Shown piece by piece: positions 1 through 11,424 of a DNA stretch of 64,000 nt. The stretch is from Macquaria australasica (lineage: Eukaryota; Chordata; Actinopteri; Centrarchiformes; Percichthyidae): contig SEMN01000322.1 of NCBI GenBank assembly GCA_005408345.1, positions 519,250 to 583,249 on the forward strand, written 5' to 3'. The first letter of the stretch is position 1, and each line of letters starts with the position of its first letter. The position numbers and the translations under genes are program-made. The notes below the pieces were generated by a model. That model was not told the origin of the DNA, ran no database searches, and saw only the letters and a program-made list of their open reading frames with translations.

Positions 1-2430
1 TGATTGCGTCTGTCAGTTTGAATGTGTGTATGTGTGTGTGTGTGTACAGTCATCAGTGTATCTTGTTAGTTCCCTTGTGTCAAAAGACCAGGAGACTGTT
101 GCTTAAACTCTTCACCCTTATGTCACACTGACAGCTTCTAACCAGATGCTAACTCTGTGTGTGTCCCGCCACGTGTGTTTGTGTGCACGTACCAAAGGAC
201 AAACTGTGTTTAATGCCAACAGTCTTTAACTTTTCCTCTCGAACTCAGCTGACAGCCTGCAGCTGATGGCTCTTTCCCCATGCCAGAGGAAACACTCCTC
301 TCCCTTGTTGAATTAAAGACAATGTTTTATGCAAATGTATGTTTTAAATTCTCACAAAGCAGGATTTCTATTTACAGCATTGAAAACCTATATTTTGAGT
401 ATTAAACACTCGCTCCCTGTAGCCTTGAAAAGTGGCTCTGAATAGCAAATAGGTGACTATTTACTCACATTGTGTGAAAATAACAAATGAAAGTGGTGTA
501 TTTAGCCATATTTTGGGGACAATATGAATGATTTGAACATTGCCAGCATACACAAATGGACAGGGGAGAAACTGATTATTTACAGGAGTTGTTTGGTAGT
601 TTCTCTTGAAGTTTTGATTCTAGCCTGAAAACGTTTTCTGTGTAGTATTCTGTTAATAAGTGGTCTGCACCCAGTCTCATTGCCACAGTCAGCAGTGTGC
701 CCTTTTTGACCCTGTAACCACACCCAGCAGTGATGTCACCGTGCACTGACCACACCTCTTGGAGTACACTTCTACATCACTACAGCAAGGTGAGAAGTTT
801 AACCTCTGGATGTCAGCAAAGAAACAATTTTAAGATGGTGTTAAGTTGCTCTTTAAGAAGCACTTAACCTGAGAACTTCAGCCAAGAAAAACAAGGGTTT
901 AACTGGTTGTAATTATATATTGGCACCTTGTAGTTTGTAATCTATAACAATAGTTTCCCCAAAAGGTACAGTAACTATCTTTTTGTCATTTTTGTCATCA
1001 TGTTTTTAAATGGGAGAAACTTTGACATGAAAGATTAATGTGAAATTAGGTCAAATTAAGTTTTCATTTCATGTGGACCTATCATCCAACTGACAATTCA
1101 TCAAGAGTAACTTAGTCTGACAGGAGTCTGGATTAACTCTCTCAGGACAGTTTGAGAGGACAAACAAGTTCGACCCTGTAACCTTACAAGTCTGTCATTG
1201 TGAAGACTTTCAGCTGCTCCATCTCAGACCGCAGTGGATTTCAGATAATACTTATTATCAGCTGCTGTCCTTGAGAATCTCAGTCTGGCACAGTTTGAAA
1301 TATTTGAGACATCTTTACTGACCTCAAAAATAAAATTACCGCAAAACAGACAATTCTCTTGTGACATGTGAATAATACTTTTCTTCTTTGGCTGCTCTAG
1401 TTTCATAAAATGTACATAACAATCATCGAGAAATAAATTATAAATAAATAATTTCTAAGGTATTTTGCCAACTGTAGTACACCAAGCACAAAATTACAAA
1501 AATGAGGGTTGTTTAATTTGCACAGAAAGTATAGTTTCCTTTTAAATGTGGCAACCAAACCTGACATCATTTAATTTTTATGGATTTTTATGAGATAAAC
1601 ATGCACACTTTTTGAACGAAACAGCTGATTTTAATGTGCTGGAAACACAGTAAGTTATTCATAACGCATAACAAAATGTGTGTATTCAAATTTTCATTCA
1701 TATAATTGAAATATAATGAAGAGATATTTATAAATTTGGTACTTTACCCTGATGCAGTCACACCAGCCCTCCACATAATGTTCATATGATTGTACAAATG
1801 TACAGACCTATGTGAACCTCTTTGTAATGATGTTGGTCTATGTGTACATGAGAACCACTGAGACTTCATCAGCCCTCGATTGTGGCTGAAGGTTGTGCTG
1901 AAACACTCCCACCGGACATTTCCTATAACTAGAGTGGGAGGACAGGGAGGTTATACACTGATTTGGCTGTAGAGGAGAGAAGGCATGTGATACTGATGTG
2001 ACTTTGACAATGATGGTGAATGACAAGTTCGAAGGACACAAAAGGCAAACAGAAATTGAGTAGTGCAGGCGGGAGGGGGGGGTGCAACATGAAGCAAAAT
2101 ATAGATGTGGCACAAGTGCATGTCAATGTGAAGACAAGCAGAAAACAAATGCACATATGCTCTAGGGGGCACAAACTGACGCAAAGACACTCTAAGTCTC
2201 TAAGAAAGAAACGTTCAACTTGACCTTGTTGGACTAACCCCACATGAGCCTGGTGCTACAGTTAGCCTGTCCATTTATGTATCAAAGGAATAAACCAACA
2301 TTTAAGCATGTTGTAACTATTTCCTGGGGAACAACAGCTGGGCACAGTCACTGTCCCGGAGTCTTGTCATCACAGTAAGGTTGCCAGGTTTGGTACCATG
2401 GTGCGGGTACAGAGTCCTGTACCATAACAT
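1..2430. other. Noncoding, largely single-copy-looking sequence
   Basis: No open frame here carries a recognisable domain. The sequence holds a short TG run near 27-46, a small GATAATA/TATTATC hairpin at about 1244-1259 and otherwise ordinary A+T-rich sequence. The longest frames, on the minus strand at about 1838-2243, are short and low-complexity. A sequence resembling a splice donor (CAAGGTGAG) lies near 785 but has no supporting exon. Confidence 0.6.
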
Positions 2431-2434
2431 TTTC

Positions 2435-2690
2435 TCACCTGCGGTATGTGTAGAATGGTTGTTTGTCGAGAAATAGTTCCACCACGTAACTCCCATTAAA
2501 ACCACAATCTGTCATTTTTACATTTCCTGTTTGTGTACAGATTACACAAACAAGATATACCATGTTAAGTAGTTATGTTAATATATAATTAGTAGTAGGC
2601 ATTTTATTCACATTGGACAGAGCCCAGGTGGCTGTTTCCCTCTGCCTCCTGTTTTTATGGTAAGCTAGGCTAACCACGTCCCATCTCCAG
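2435..2690 (+). mobile_element. Decayed fragment of the AGCTAAGCTAACC-type teleost MITE
   Basis: The stretch matches, in the same order and orientation, the inner right half of the fuller copy at 55700-56156. Shared blocks are an ACCACAATCTGTCA-like start, a GTGTACAGATT block, a GGACAGAGCC block, a CTGTTTCCCYCTG block and the TAAGCTAGGCTAACC arm near 2660-2676. The left terminal arm is absent or unrecognisable, so this is a truncated copy. Family identity rests on memory of a very common fish repeat plus the internal match. Confidence 0.65.
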
Positions 2691-2786
2691 CTCTGTACTT
2701 AATGTGTATATCCCAAAATCATGAAATATTTATTCCACTTTTTAAAAACACATTGTATTTCCAGTCACAGCCATAATATGAGGTTT

Positions 2787-2791
<5 letters not shown>

Positions 2792-2856
<65 letters not shown>
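2792..2856. repeat. (TA)n microsatellite
   Basis: About 32 uninterrupted TA dinucleotides. The array is self-complementary and cruciform-prone. The open frames through it encode only Ile-Tyr repeats and are artefacts. Confidence 0.98.
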
Positions 2857-2859
<3 letters not shown>

Positions 2860-3136
2860 TGAATATTGACATGAACAGCATGAAGAAATGGTCTGCTTGT
2901 TGGTGTTGGAGAGCAGGTATTGCCGGAGGCTGAGGTCAGGGTGAGTGTGACATTGAACTGTAGGAAAACACAAATACACCATGAATCACATGGATTAAAG
3001 TGAAATACAACTAACTTAAAATTCATCACCATGCATAGTGACAGCATGAGCATAAGTATAGAGAAAATGTGGATTTCTGTATTTCTTTTTCCTGATGAAA
3101 AGAAATAAAAGGAAGAAAGAGAGAGAATTGCTAATG

Positions 3137-3141
<5 letters not shown>

Positions 3142-3211
<70 letters not shown>
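3142..3211. repeat. (AC)n microsatellite
   Basis: About 34 uninterrupted AC dinucleotides with potential to form Z-DNA. Open frames through it are artefacts. Confidence 0.98.
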
Positions 3212-3212
<1 letters not shown>

Positions 3213-3260
3213 CTGGCTGATGATGTGAAGGGAGTGTCTCTGTCTCAGTGTAAGAAACTG

Positions 3261-3324
3261 GTTAGATAAAATCTAACTAGAGAAAACAAACCCCAGATCG
3301 GGGTTTTGTTTGTCTGGTTTTATC
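3261..3324. repeat. Nested short inverted repeats (hairpin cluster)
   Basis: Three overlapping palindromic features are visible. GTTAGAT-AAA-ATCTAAC is a perfect 7 bp stem at 3261-3277. AACAAACCCC faces GGGGTTTTGTT around an AGATC loop near 3285-3311. An outer GATAAAATC / GGTTTTATC pair closes the structure. This may be the remnant of a MITE tip or a foldback; no element family is recognised. Confidence 0.6.
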
Positions 3325-5830
3325 AGTGTCAACTGTAATTGACTTTTCTCACTGAAAAGACACAAAATAATAGAAGAATGGAGGAAAAGAAACTGGAAAC
3401 CAAGAAAGAAAGAAATCCAATTTCTTAGAGAAGCCCGAAAGGAAAAAGAGGGTTGGTGGTCTCAAATCCTGTGCAAATCACAGCTGGAAATCAAGTATAT
3501 AGTGTATGTGTGTGTGTGGTGTGTGTGACCAGCATTCAGTGGGTCAGCCACCTCTGGCAAATCAATACACACTCAGGGATAGATTGATGAAAAGTAATAG
3601 TTAGTGGGGTCTGAGTCACACTGATAAAGCAGAGAGTGAATCCTGCGGGCAGGGATAGTTAAAATGTGATGATTTACTTCAATACATTTCAAACACGTAA
3701 ATCACATTGAAAAATGGGATCACACTCAGATCATTTCTTTATTCTTAATTCAAGGCTAAATCTACACACCTGTAAATTAACCATATAAAGCCCAATGTCT
3801 CATGTCAGGGACCTCCTGCTTCAAAGCATGCAGCCTACACCTTGGTGTGTCCTTTCACTAGACCCCACATACTCAAGAGGCAGACTCTGCCCCAAATTTG
3901 GACTGAAATACAATTTAATCCGGACCCCTGACAACATTTCAAGGCAACCTGACCGAATGACACATTTCTATCACATCGCCTCACCTGTCATCTTTCAGGG
4001 TAGCTGCTGCATTTGGATGATGGTTGAGGGTGAAAAAGTGCACTTTAGGGTGAGCAGACTGAGAAGTACTCGCTCATTTTATCTGAGAGAAGCACAAGAC
4101 CAGTGTGCATAATTTCCAGTGAAACGGTTGGGCATTGTGAAGAGTGGTAAAGTGCCACTACAACACCAGACATGCCCATTTTGAACCAAACTCCAAACCG
4201 TCCCCAGAGTACAGAGGTAAGAACCAGAAAACTGAACCAGCTCATCAAGTTACCAGAAGAACAGTTGTAAAATAAACTGGAAAACAAGACTGGGCATTTT
4301 CAACTATGAACACAGTGAAAAAGTCATAGTGCAACTAACTCACTATCACATCAGTATGACCGCATGGCCATCACACCTTTTGTGGCCAAGTTTAAGGTCT
4401 TGGTTACACATCAATGTTGTCACTTCTCCCATTAATACAGAAATATGTTTTGTGTACACACTTCTGGAGTTTTTAGAACTTAAATATAAGATGCTTAATC
4501 CAACCTTTCTGGGCACCGTGGACATTTTGCAAGTGGACCTTTATGACTTGTATTTGAGTACTCCGGCACTAAACCGATGGCTAGTGGGATGAACAGCACT
4601 TGTTCTCCAAATGAGTCTACAGGGGAATCGGCATCATCCTAAACCCAAGCACAAGTTCTCTGATGCTCAAGTTTTCAAGTTGTGACGGTTTACTTTGATA
4701 CAATGGGCAGCTGGCCAGCTTAATTGTAAATATAGATATATATTTTCCATTTAAAAAAAATCATATTGTAGTAAATAACTTCAGGCAACATGTTAACAAC
4801 ATGTTCAACATGTTGCACACTGGTAACAAGAACTAACAGGTGAGTTTATACCTCACTTACTTGTTGCATCTTGCAGTGGCTCCTTCGTTGGTCCAGTTCA
4901 TGTGATGTATTTACCAGCAACTGATAATCATCTGACCACACCACTAAACAACTGACAGCTGGTTTTGAGACACTAAGGACGTACCTGCTGTGTCCTTCAA
5001 AGATAGAATTTCTAGAAATGTTATGGCAAAACAGCCCCCCCGGCCCCCCAAAAAAACCCAACAAAAAACCCAAAAACATTCAACTAGTTTTAGAAATCTA
5101 CTTGAGTAAATGATTTTCAGAGACAATCAGAGAAGATTAACATCCCTTAACCTCACTTGCTGGAGGATATTTATCAAAGGTTTTCCAAGTGAATATTCTG
5201 TTAGTGAGTGTGTGCCTGAGCATGTTAATGAGCTTGGTCTGGAGTCAAAACATTTCACATCGGCATGTGATATAGCAGGTTTACTTGATATTGACACGCC
5301 AGTTTGGATGTGAATTCATGAACTCCCACCAATGCACAAATAGCCTCATGGAGGATTGTAATACAATTTCTTGAAAACCCCCTAGACACCTGCGGAATAA
5401 GCTCAGACAGGGCAAACATGACTGTGTATATACTGTATGTGATCATCAAAGCCTGCACAGGGTTTCTCCTGTCTAATACGATTTTCAATGTTCTACCGGC
5501 TGAATCTCTGAGCACCCATATATATATACAAGTCAGATTCTCATTCAAAATCAAGTCCAGGTATTGCTCAGGATGCTGTGTTATACCAGTGAGATGAGGT
5601 TTCTGGAGGACAGCAGAGGAGAGCGGGGATGCTCGGCTGTGAGTAATTGTTGCCGCATTTTGTCTTGCATCACTTTTTCTATGCAGAGTCAGTGTGCGCA
5701 ATCATGTCACCTATGAAAGTGTGACAGGGTAGTATGTCTGTAAAATGTGTGTGTGTAGCACTCTATCAAATGAGGCCCATAGCGCACTCATTAAGTATTA
5801 GTGAAAACACAGAGAGGTCTGAGAGAGGCA
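3325..5830. other. Noncoding sequence without recognised element
   Basis: The longest plus-strand frame (3795-4112, 105 codons) has no recognisable motif, no splice context and no homologous feel to any family, so I treat it as chance. A homopolymer-rich patch of Cs and As lies at 5032-5080. Nothing else is supportable. Confidence 0.5.
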
Positions 5831-6075
5831 GAGTGAACGAGAGTGGCTGGCTTTTGATCAAAGTCTGACAATACTATACTACAGGGAGTTTAACATCACT
5901 CAGGGAGGTGGGAGTAGTGTGTGTGTATGTGTGTGTGTGTGGGGGGGGGGGGTTGAGAAAGAGAGGGTGGGAGAGAGAAAAGTAAAAGGGATAAACTGAA
6001 TCAATGTGAGGGGAATAGAAGGAGAAGGAGGGAAAAAAGAAAGAGGTAGTGAGAAAGAGAGAGGGGCAGGTTTTT
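5831..6075. repeat. (GT)n/poly-G run and purine-rich tract between two similar segments
   Basis: Positions 5917-5952 are GT repeats running into about 12 Gs, and 5953-6065 is a nearly pure purine tract. It is flanked by two similar segments about 220 bp apart, each with a TTTTGATCAA core (about 5851-5862 and 6071-6082) preceded by GAGAG-rich sequence and followed by ACAATAC. Confidence 0.7.
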
Positions 6076-6208
6076 GATCAAGTGGTAACAATACCCGGCT
6101 GTGAGGGGTGGTATATCGTTGCATCAGTTTTGCTTCATAAAAGGAGTGACTGAAAGATATGAGCTCAATACAAACTGCAAGTATTCCCCGGTCAGATCTC
6201 TTTCTAAA

Positions 6209-6230
6209 ACACACACACACACTCACACAC
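6209..6230. repeat. Short interrupted (AC)n
   Basis: A run of AC dinucleotides with one CT interruption, followed by AAAGATTTC. Confidence 0.9.
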
Positions 6231-7380
6231 AAAGATTTCTGTAAGTCAAACCATATTCTGTGCTCAGCCTCGCTATGTAAATTCAATGCGCTCTGTCTGC
6301 TCGCATTGATTTAACACCCCTCTCACAATGGAAATGTGGCGGGTGTGCAGGGCGTAGGCTTTCATGTCCGTGCACAACGCTGCCGCAGTCAAGTAAGAAG
6401 CTGAAGCCAGGTGCTGAAGAGAAGAGTGAGGCGCAGATCAGCATGCAGCACAGCGAGTTTCTTTGTTGCATGTGTTGTGGCACGGACTACCGTGTTGCAA
6501 AAGCAGCCGTGTACAATGTCGGACATGTGTTGGCCAATTAAAAAAGAGGGGTGGGGGGCAGGGTTGTAGATGCTGGTCACACCAATGAGAAACACTGTCC
6601 CCCCCAGATACTTGCTTCAGTCTGAAAGGGTTATTTGTTTTAACAGTTGACATTTTGACACCTTCATTACATTTAGGTGTACACTTGTCAGCACTGTAGT
6701 TTGTGTATGCTGGCTCCTTAATTGGCTTATTGGCATAGCTAAATAGAATGAAGTAATACTGGTGTAAAAAATAACATTCATGTTATTACAGCTTTGTCAA
6801 GTCATGTCAAGCTGTCTGTAATCAGAAAGGCGAGGCAGTTTGAAACAGAAGAAGACAGGAAGACTCTGATGTCCAAAAAACAGAGTTGTAGTAGAAAAGT
6901 TCTGCTATCAGCAAATTAGCAAGATCATTATAGAGCCATGTGAACCTATGCTGCAAGACAGTTGGTGTGCCCCCCTTTTATTGCCCTCCTGTACTTTTGG
7001 ATATCTTGGTCTCGTAATGCGAGCTGAACAACCCAAATTGTCACTGTGGCCCATGTTTAAAAGACAATTGAGTAAAACTGTTTAGCACAAGTTTCTTCTT
7101 TTATATAGGGATATGTCATCCAAACTCATCAATTACTGTACTTGCATTTCTGGAGATGGGTAAGCGTTCAGATGCTGTGGTGAGTCTTACAAATTTAAGA
7201 AGAACAACAGACCTTAATTTCACCTTAATTTTATCTTAATTTCATATTTGTATAGCAGACACGCTCTAATTTGAAACAGAGCATCAGCTTCAAATATTCT
7301 AAATAATGTAGGCAAATCTTCAATACAGAAGGCACCTAGCTCTTAAAATTCTTTCATTTTGCTTAAGCAGTTTTGCTCCC
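6231..7380. other. Noncoding, higher-complexity block then ordinary sequence
   Basis: Positions 6283-6600 are less repetitive and somewhat more GC-rich than the surroundings, without a convincing exon. The remainder to 7380 is ordinary A+T-rich sequence in which I see no genes or elements. Confidence 0.4.
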
Positions 7381-7725
7381 TGGCGTAACGGACTGTCCTC
7401 CTGACCGGAAGATCCAGCTTTCAATGACTGGACCCTGCTGAAGGGTTTGTGAGCAAGACACAACAAAAATAGTCATTTCTTTGGGGATCAATACAGTGTC
7501 ACATTGTTCTTGCACTCCCTGCTCCAGGATGTTTCTGTCCTTTACTGTTGCAGCTTGAAGAAGGACAAAACAGACATTATCTAGTTGAGATTAAATCCGC
7601 TGATTACATACTGCAGTGAGACACAAAATGGCCGCAGAAATATGGCCACAGGATGAGATGGGATATCCACATGGCCACACAGGGTGCTTCAAAATGACTT
7701 ATGAGCTTCAGAAAAACCTTTAAGT
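7381..7725 (+). mobile_element. tRNA-derived SINE plus adjoining repeat (composite copy A)
   Basis: The head resembles a tRNA-derived SINE: TGGCGTAACGG at 7381-7391 fits the RNA polymerase III A-box consensus TRGYNNARNNG. A degraded B-box-like TTTCAATGAC follows at about 7420. The phrases CTGAAGGGTTTGTGAGCAAG and TTTGGGGATCAATA are typical of a fish SINE body. A second segment from about 7515 begins CTCCAGGATGTTTCTG, includes GACACAAAATGGCCGCAG and ends in AAAAACCTTTAAGTC. The whole arrangement recurs in the same orientation at 11767-12075, so the two segments probably moved or duplicated together. Confidence 0.7.
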
Positions 7726-8300
7726 CGTCTCACACCTTCAGATGTGTTTATTCTCTGTCAAGCTACTCTCAGCTCCTCATCCCCTCCTCCTCGCTGCCCT
7801 CATTCCACCTCGACTATCACAACAACAGACACAAATATTACAGACACACACACATCCCACACCACCGCCACCCGAACTCCAACACACACTCACAAATAGA
7901 GGAAATTGCAATGATGGACACCAAAGCTAGCGGGTGAAAATTGAGGCCGGGCGTCACGTCATACCAAGGACTCATAACAGCTCAATACATCAGCCTGCAT
8001 GAGTGTGTGTGTACATTTTATTCCATCCTCTCACACACACTGTCCTAATAGTCACCTGTGCACACGTGTACACTCGCGTACAAACACGTACACACGGATA
8101 AACACACAAACACACACTCCATCACAGATTGAAACTGACAGATGAGTCACTCTAGACCCATTGAAACATGGAGAAACGACGTGATAGTTGTCATACTCGT
8201 TTACTGATGCCTCTCCATCCATCTCATGTGTCCGTCTTTAGAGAGATGAAAAGAGAGATGGAGGTGTGACCTCTCACAGATTGCCTGAACCCATCCCTCC
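7726..8300. other. Noncoding, CA-rich stretch
   Basis: Scattered short CA/GT runs occur at 7840-7900 and 8005-8120. The open frames here are His/Thr-rich because of these runs. No gene or element is recognised. Confidence 0.5.
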
Positions 8301-8440
8301 GTGCAATCTGTCCTTCATACTACCTCTCTGTTTTTAACTGTCTACCTTCTCCACTCCCTCTCTTCGACTTCCTTTTTCCACACTTTCTCCCCTTTTTTCT
8401 GTCTCTTCTCCCCCTCATCTCCTTTCCTTCTTCGACAGGC
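8301..8440. repeat. Pyrimidine-rich tract
   Basis: A C/T-dominated tract ending TTCTTCGACAG, which looks like a polypyrimidine tract and splice acceptor. The open frames through it are low-complexity Ser/Phe/Leu strings. A short exon-like stretch follows (see findings). Confidence 0.6.
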
Positions 8441-8954
8441 TTTCTGTACTTGGCTTCGCTGTGCAGAGACGTGCAGCCCTCTAAGAACCCAAGCGCGATA
8501 CACAATGGAGAAGCTCCGGCGTCACTTTGAGATAGTGAACAAATAACCTGGAGAAACCCGTCACAGCTGGGGAGATCTTAAGCAGCGCAGCGTGATCTCA
8601 TGGTAATTTCTAGAAATTTATACGAAAAGCAGCTCAGGCTGGTTTTGTTGGCACTGTATGAAAAATTGAAAAGGAGGGAGCGCCTGCAGAATCTCATTAT
8701 GTGAGGTGCCTATGGGGCTGGTTAGAAGGGTAAAATACAATGTACAAGGCACTACAAAAAAGGTACCAAAGTTTACCCTTCCAATACCTGCCGAGGTTCA
8801 CACAGTTTAAATGTGGTTTAAACAAGATTATCTGTGCTTAGTGTTGGCTATAAATCATATACTGTAAACAGAGGTCTAGTCAAAGGGATTTTACCACATT
8901 TTGACAGGGATTCTTTGCAGGACAAAGATAATAAGGTCATAATTGAGGTCATGG

Positions 8955-9060
8955 TCATTGTACCGTGACCTCCAGAACATGCCTGGGTGGTTTGCAGAAG
9001 AGTGTGAAGCAAGTTGGATTAGCGCTTCCTAGTCTGAGGCTGTGGTACTTGGGCAACAAA
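8955..9060 (+). mobile_element. RTE-clade LINE fragment (reverse transcriptase region)
   Basis: Read as TGG TTT GCA GAA GAG TGT GAA from 8979, the frame gives WFAEECEAS, then a stop (TAG at 9015-9017), then SEAVVLG. This parallels the FAAECEA...KSEAMVL block seen in RTE-type fish retrotransposons. The in-frame stop shows decay. The flanking plus frame to 9234 has no further recognised similarity. The assignment is from memory of the family and was not checked by search. Confidence 0.55.
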
Positions 9061-9204
9061 TCCTCCAAATTACACGTCCAAATACGTTGTTTGTCCATGC
9101 TTTCTAGAATGACACATAAATATACTATTGACAAAACAACATTGCTTTTTTGGTGCCTTCCAAAATCGGAAAAAATAAGTCAGTTTTATGATCTGACAAC
9201 AGCA

Positions 9205-9253
9205 GTTAGTTACGCACAAAAACTACTTGGTTAGGTTTAGGGAACGATCGTGG
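9205..9253 (+). repeat. Short fragment of GGTTAGGTTTAGGGAACGATCGTGG-type repeat
   Basis: The wording AAACTACTTGGTTAGG followed by TTTAGGGAACGATCGTGG is a frequent fish repeat. Related wording recurs at 9738-9780 (TTGGTTAAGGTTAGAGAATG) and 57455-57480 (GGTTAAGGGAAGATCGTGG). It abuts and appears to replace the outer left arm of the MITE that follows. Confidence 0.45.
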
Positions 9254-9693
9254 TACAAATTTTGGAGTCTAAATGACTAATACTAATTGGAATTGGTCCA
9301 GTAGATCGCCTCCACCGGCTTCCTTTTTGTTAAACCAGAAACAGAAAGTCTCACTCTGACATCTCACAAGAGGTTGAGTTGTTGCAGGAAGATGAAAGGA
9401 TCTTACTCTTTAACAAACAGTCTGTCTCTGCAGGGATCCTTTCCGTAATGTTGTCAGACACTTCGAAATAACAATCTGAGTCTGTCTTTGGCAAAAACAA
9501 GCACTTTTAGTGGACATACTTTTCACAGGCGCAATTGCCCGCAAGGATTACGTTGCAGCCATTACAGCCCGTTCGCGGTTGCCAGTGGAGGTGATCTACT
9601 GGACCAATTCCAAAACCTTTGGTAAGTATTAGTCATTTAGACCCCAAGGTTTGTAAAAAATAGGGCCCAGGTTTAAAAATACCAGAGTTTCCC
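9254..9693 (-). mobile_element. Inverted-repeat MITE, copy 1
   Basis: The long terminal arms are visible. Left TCTAAATGACTAATACTAAT, GGAATTGGTCCAGTAGATCG and CCTCCACCGGC mirror right GCCAGTGGAGGTGATCTACT, GGACCAATTCC and AGTATTAGTCATTTAGA. The right side continues to the outer end AAAATACCAGAGTTTCCC at 9693, whereas the left outer end is missing. A second copy in opposite orientation lies at 41505-41820. There is no coding capacity, so it must have been mobilised in trans. The superfamily is not certain. Confidence 0.8.
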
Positions 9694-10259
9694 ATTAAGG
9701 TTAGGGGACCTTTGTTGTCATGGTTACAGTGATAATCACTTGGTTAAGGTTAGAGAATGGCTGTGATCAGGGTTAAAAGAAACCAATTAAGACCGTCCTA
9801 ACAAACATCCTACAAACCAGTCTAAAATATCTTTGTGTCACCTTTGTTTGTTTGTATTCTCTTAAGAGCACCGATCCAGACAGTGGCACTAGAACTGGCA
9901 GAAACAATTGCTAGTTTGCCACTAAAAAGTGCTTTACAGAAAGGTGACAGAACTTTTACTGTCCATGGAATTGCTCTAAAATATCCAATTACTGTATTAT
10001 AACTGGAGGAAACCATGAAAACAGCTATCCTGTTGTTGATGCCCTGTGTCTCTTTTATCACACAGTCTCATGGTCACTCATTTCCTGCTGATTGACGAGG
10101 CGAAGGAAGCGATTGACCACAGTGGTTAGAGCTCAGCTAGCTGACAATCTCCTTTTCACACTCACACTGAGGTCACGTCACCTGCTGCCACCAGGGGACC
10201 AATTCCCGCTCTTTTATTTATCTCTGTAGTTACATCTCTGCTTTTCCCTTTCATAATCC
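9694..10259. other. Noncoding, partly old repeat
   Basis: Positions 9700-9790 resemble the GGTTAAGGTTAG repeat. The rest is ordinary sequence; 10100-10200 is high-complexity and contains the palindrome AGCTAGCT and GAGGTCACGTCACC. No exon is recognised. Confidence 0.4.
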
Positions 10260-10710
10260 TTTATTTCTTTTCTCTTCTATTTTCTCAGCTTAATGCATTC
10301 ACCCTCACCTGTCTCTCTCTCTCTCTCTCTCTCTCCCCCTCCTCCCCTTCTCTCTCTTTTTGCTCAACCCAAATGGCAGTCCTCTAATTGAATAATTTAT
10401 TAGTTGGCTGCTCCAGAATTTATTACTTGGGTGGACATTAAACTCCCTCAAATACACACTCTACTCCATCCTAAGAAAAAGACAAAGAGAGGGAACAATT
10501 GGAGCAGGGAGACACATGTAAGTAAGATTTAGGGAAAAAAGGGATTCAGAGGATGGGATGAATATTGGCAGGACACATTGATGAAAGGGTCAATAAATGA
10601 TGGAGAGGAGGAGGGAGGGAAGGATTGAGGAGGGAGAGGAAGGTTGGGGGATGGAAATACACTAAGAGGAGTCAAGAGGAAAGAGGAATAGTAAAAAGAG
10701 AGGAACGGTG
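10260..10710. repeat. Pyrimidine tract, AT-rich core, purine tract
   Basis: Positions 10260-10360 are C/T-rich and include a (TC)n run at 10312-10335. Positions 10375-10460 form an AT-rich core with homeobox-like TAATTG and TTATTAG motifs. Positions 10470-10710 are A/G-rich. The same three-part layout occurs at 12340-12910 and 60660-61060. The core could be a regulatory element; I cannot test conservation. Confidence 0.5.
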
Positions 10711-10855
10711 AGATAAAAACTAATTCACTTGATGTTAAAATGGTTAAAGTACAAAGGGCAGTATTATTTCAGTTGTGTCAAGCAAGACTTCATGTTTTAA
10801 TTCCAACCATTAAAAACAGACCCCTGTGAAACTGAAAGTCTCAGTAGATAAACAG

Positions 10856-11215
10856 GTTTGAGCCCAGATGCATGACTCTGAGACAAGAAGGTTAGGTAAA
10901 AGTTCACGTTTACTCGTGGTCAAAAACAGTCAAACTTATCTAAAAAGGTGTCAGGCAGAGAGGCAGACACTCAAGGGTCAGCCAGGCAGAACAAAAGGCG
11001 TAAACACAAAAGACATTCTGGCAGGGAATGTGTGGAAATATGCTGGTATATATACTGCAGGGCTGGTGAGGGAAAGTGGGAACAGGTGAGCAGGTTGGAA
11101 GGTCAGGTGATGGGAAAGGAGGTGAGATGACAGGAGAGTTTGTACTGTGGCAGGGGGAAACAGAGCAGACAAGAGAATGAATACTAGGAGTAAGCTGGAG
11201 TTGTGACAGAAACTA
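10856..11215. repeat. Purine-rich dispersed repeat, member 1
   Basis: Wording such as GAGCCCAGATGCATGACTC, TTTACTCGTGGTCAAAAACA, GGCAGAACAAAAGGCGTAAA and GGTGAGCAGGTTGGAAGG matches the style of a widespread teleost repeat. It is related to 26925-27362, which has the same order of motifs: an ACTC-GAG-CAG start, a CAGGCAG middle, a short direct-repeat-rich tail with GGAAACA, and a TGTGACA/TGTTACA end. The long minus-strand frame here is low-complexity. The class is unknown to me. Confidence 0.45.
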
Positions 11216-11424
11216 AGTATATACAACAGCTCAGCGTTTCTCTTTAGTGTACAAACTGACTCAGCATTCTGTGGTTAAGGTAGCACTGACAACCGTAAAA
11301 CAAATCACCTTCAAGTGTTAGTAGACCATGTGGTAATAGCTTCCATCTACCCAGAAAGAGCAAAAACGGATAATTTCGAGGTTATAAGTGTTTGATCAAA
11401 GAGGAATATAAATAGACAGATGGA

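Noticed and set aside
775..795. CAAGGTGAG splice-donor look-alike (and CTAGGTAAGA near 13858)
   Set aside because: No upstream coding frame or acceptor supports an exon.
2721..3210. Open frames through the (TA)n and (AC)n arrays
   Set aside because: They encode Ile-Tyr or Cys-Val strings produced by the dinucleotide repeats.
3795..4112. 105-codon plus-strand open frame
   Set aside because: No recognisable domain, no splice signals, and a length reachable by chance in 64 kb.
5255..5701. 148-codon minus-strand open frame
   Set aside because: Among the longest frames, but without motifs, upstream signals or gene context.
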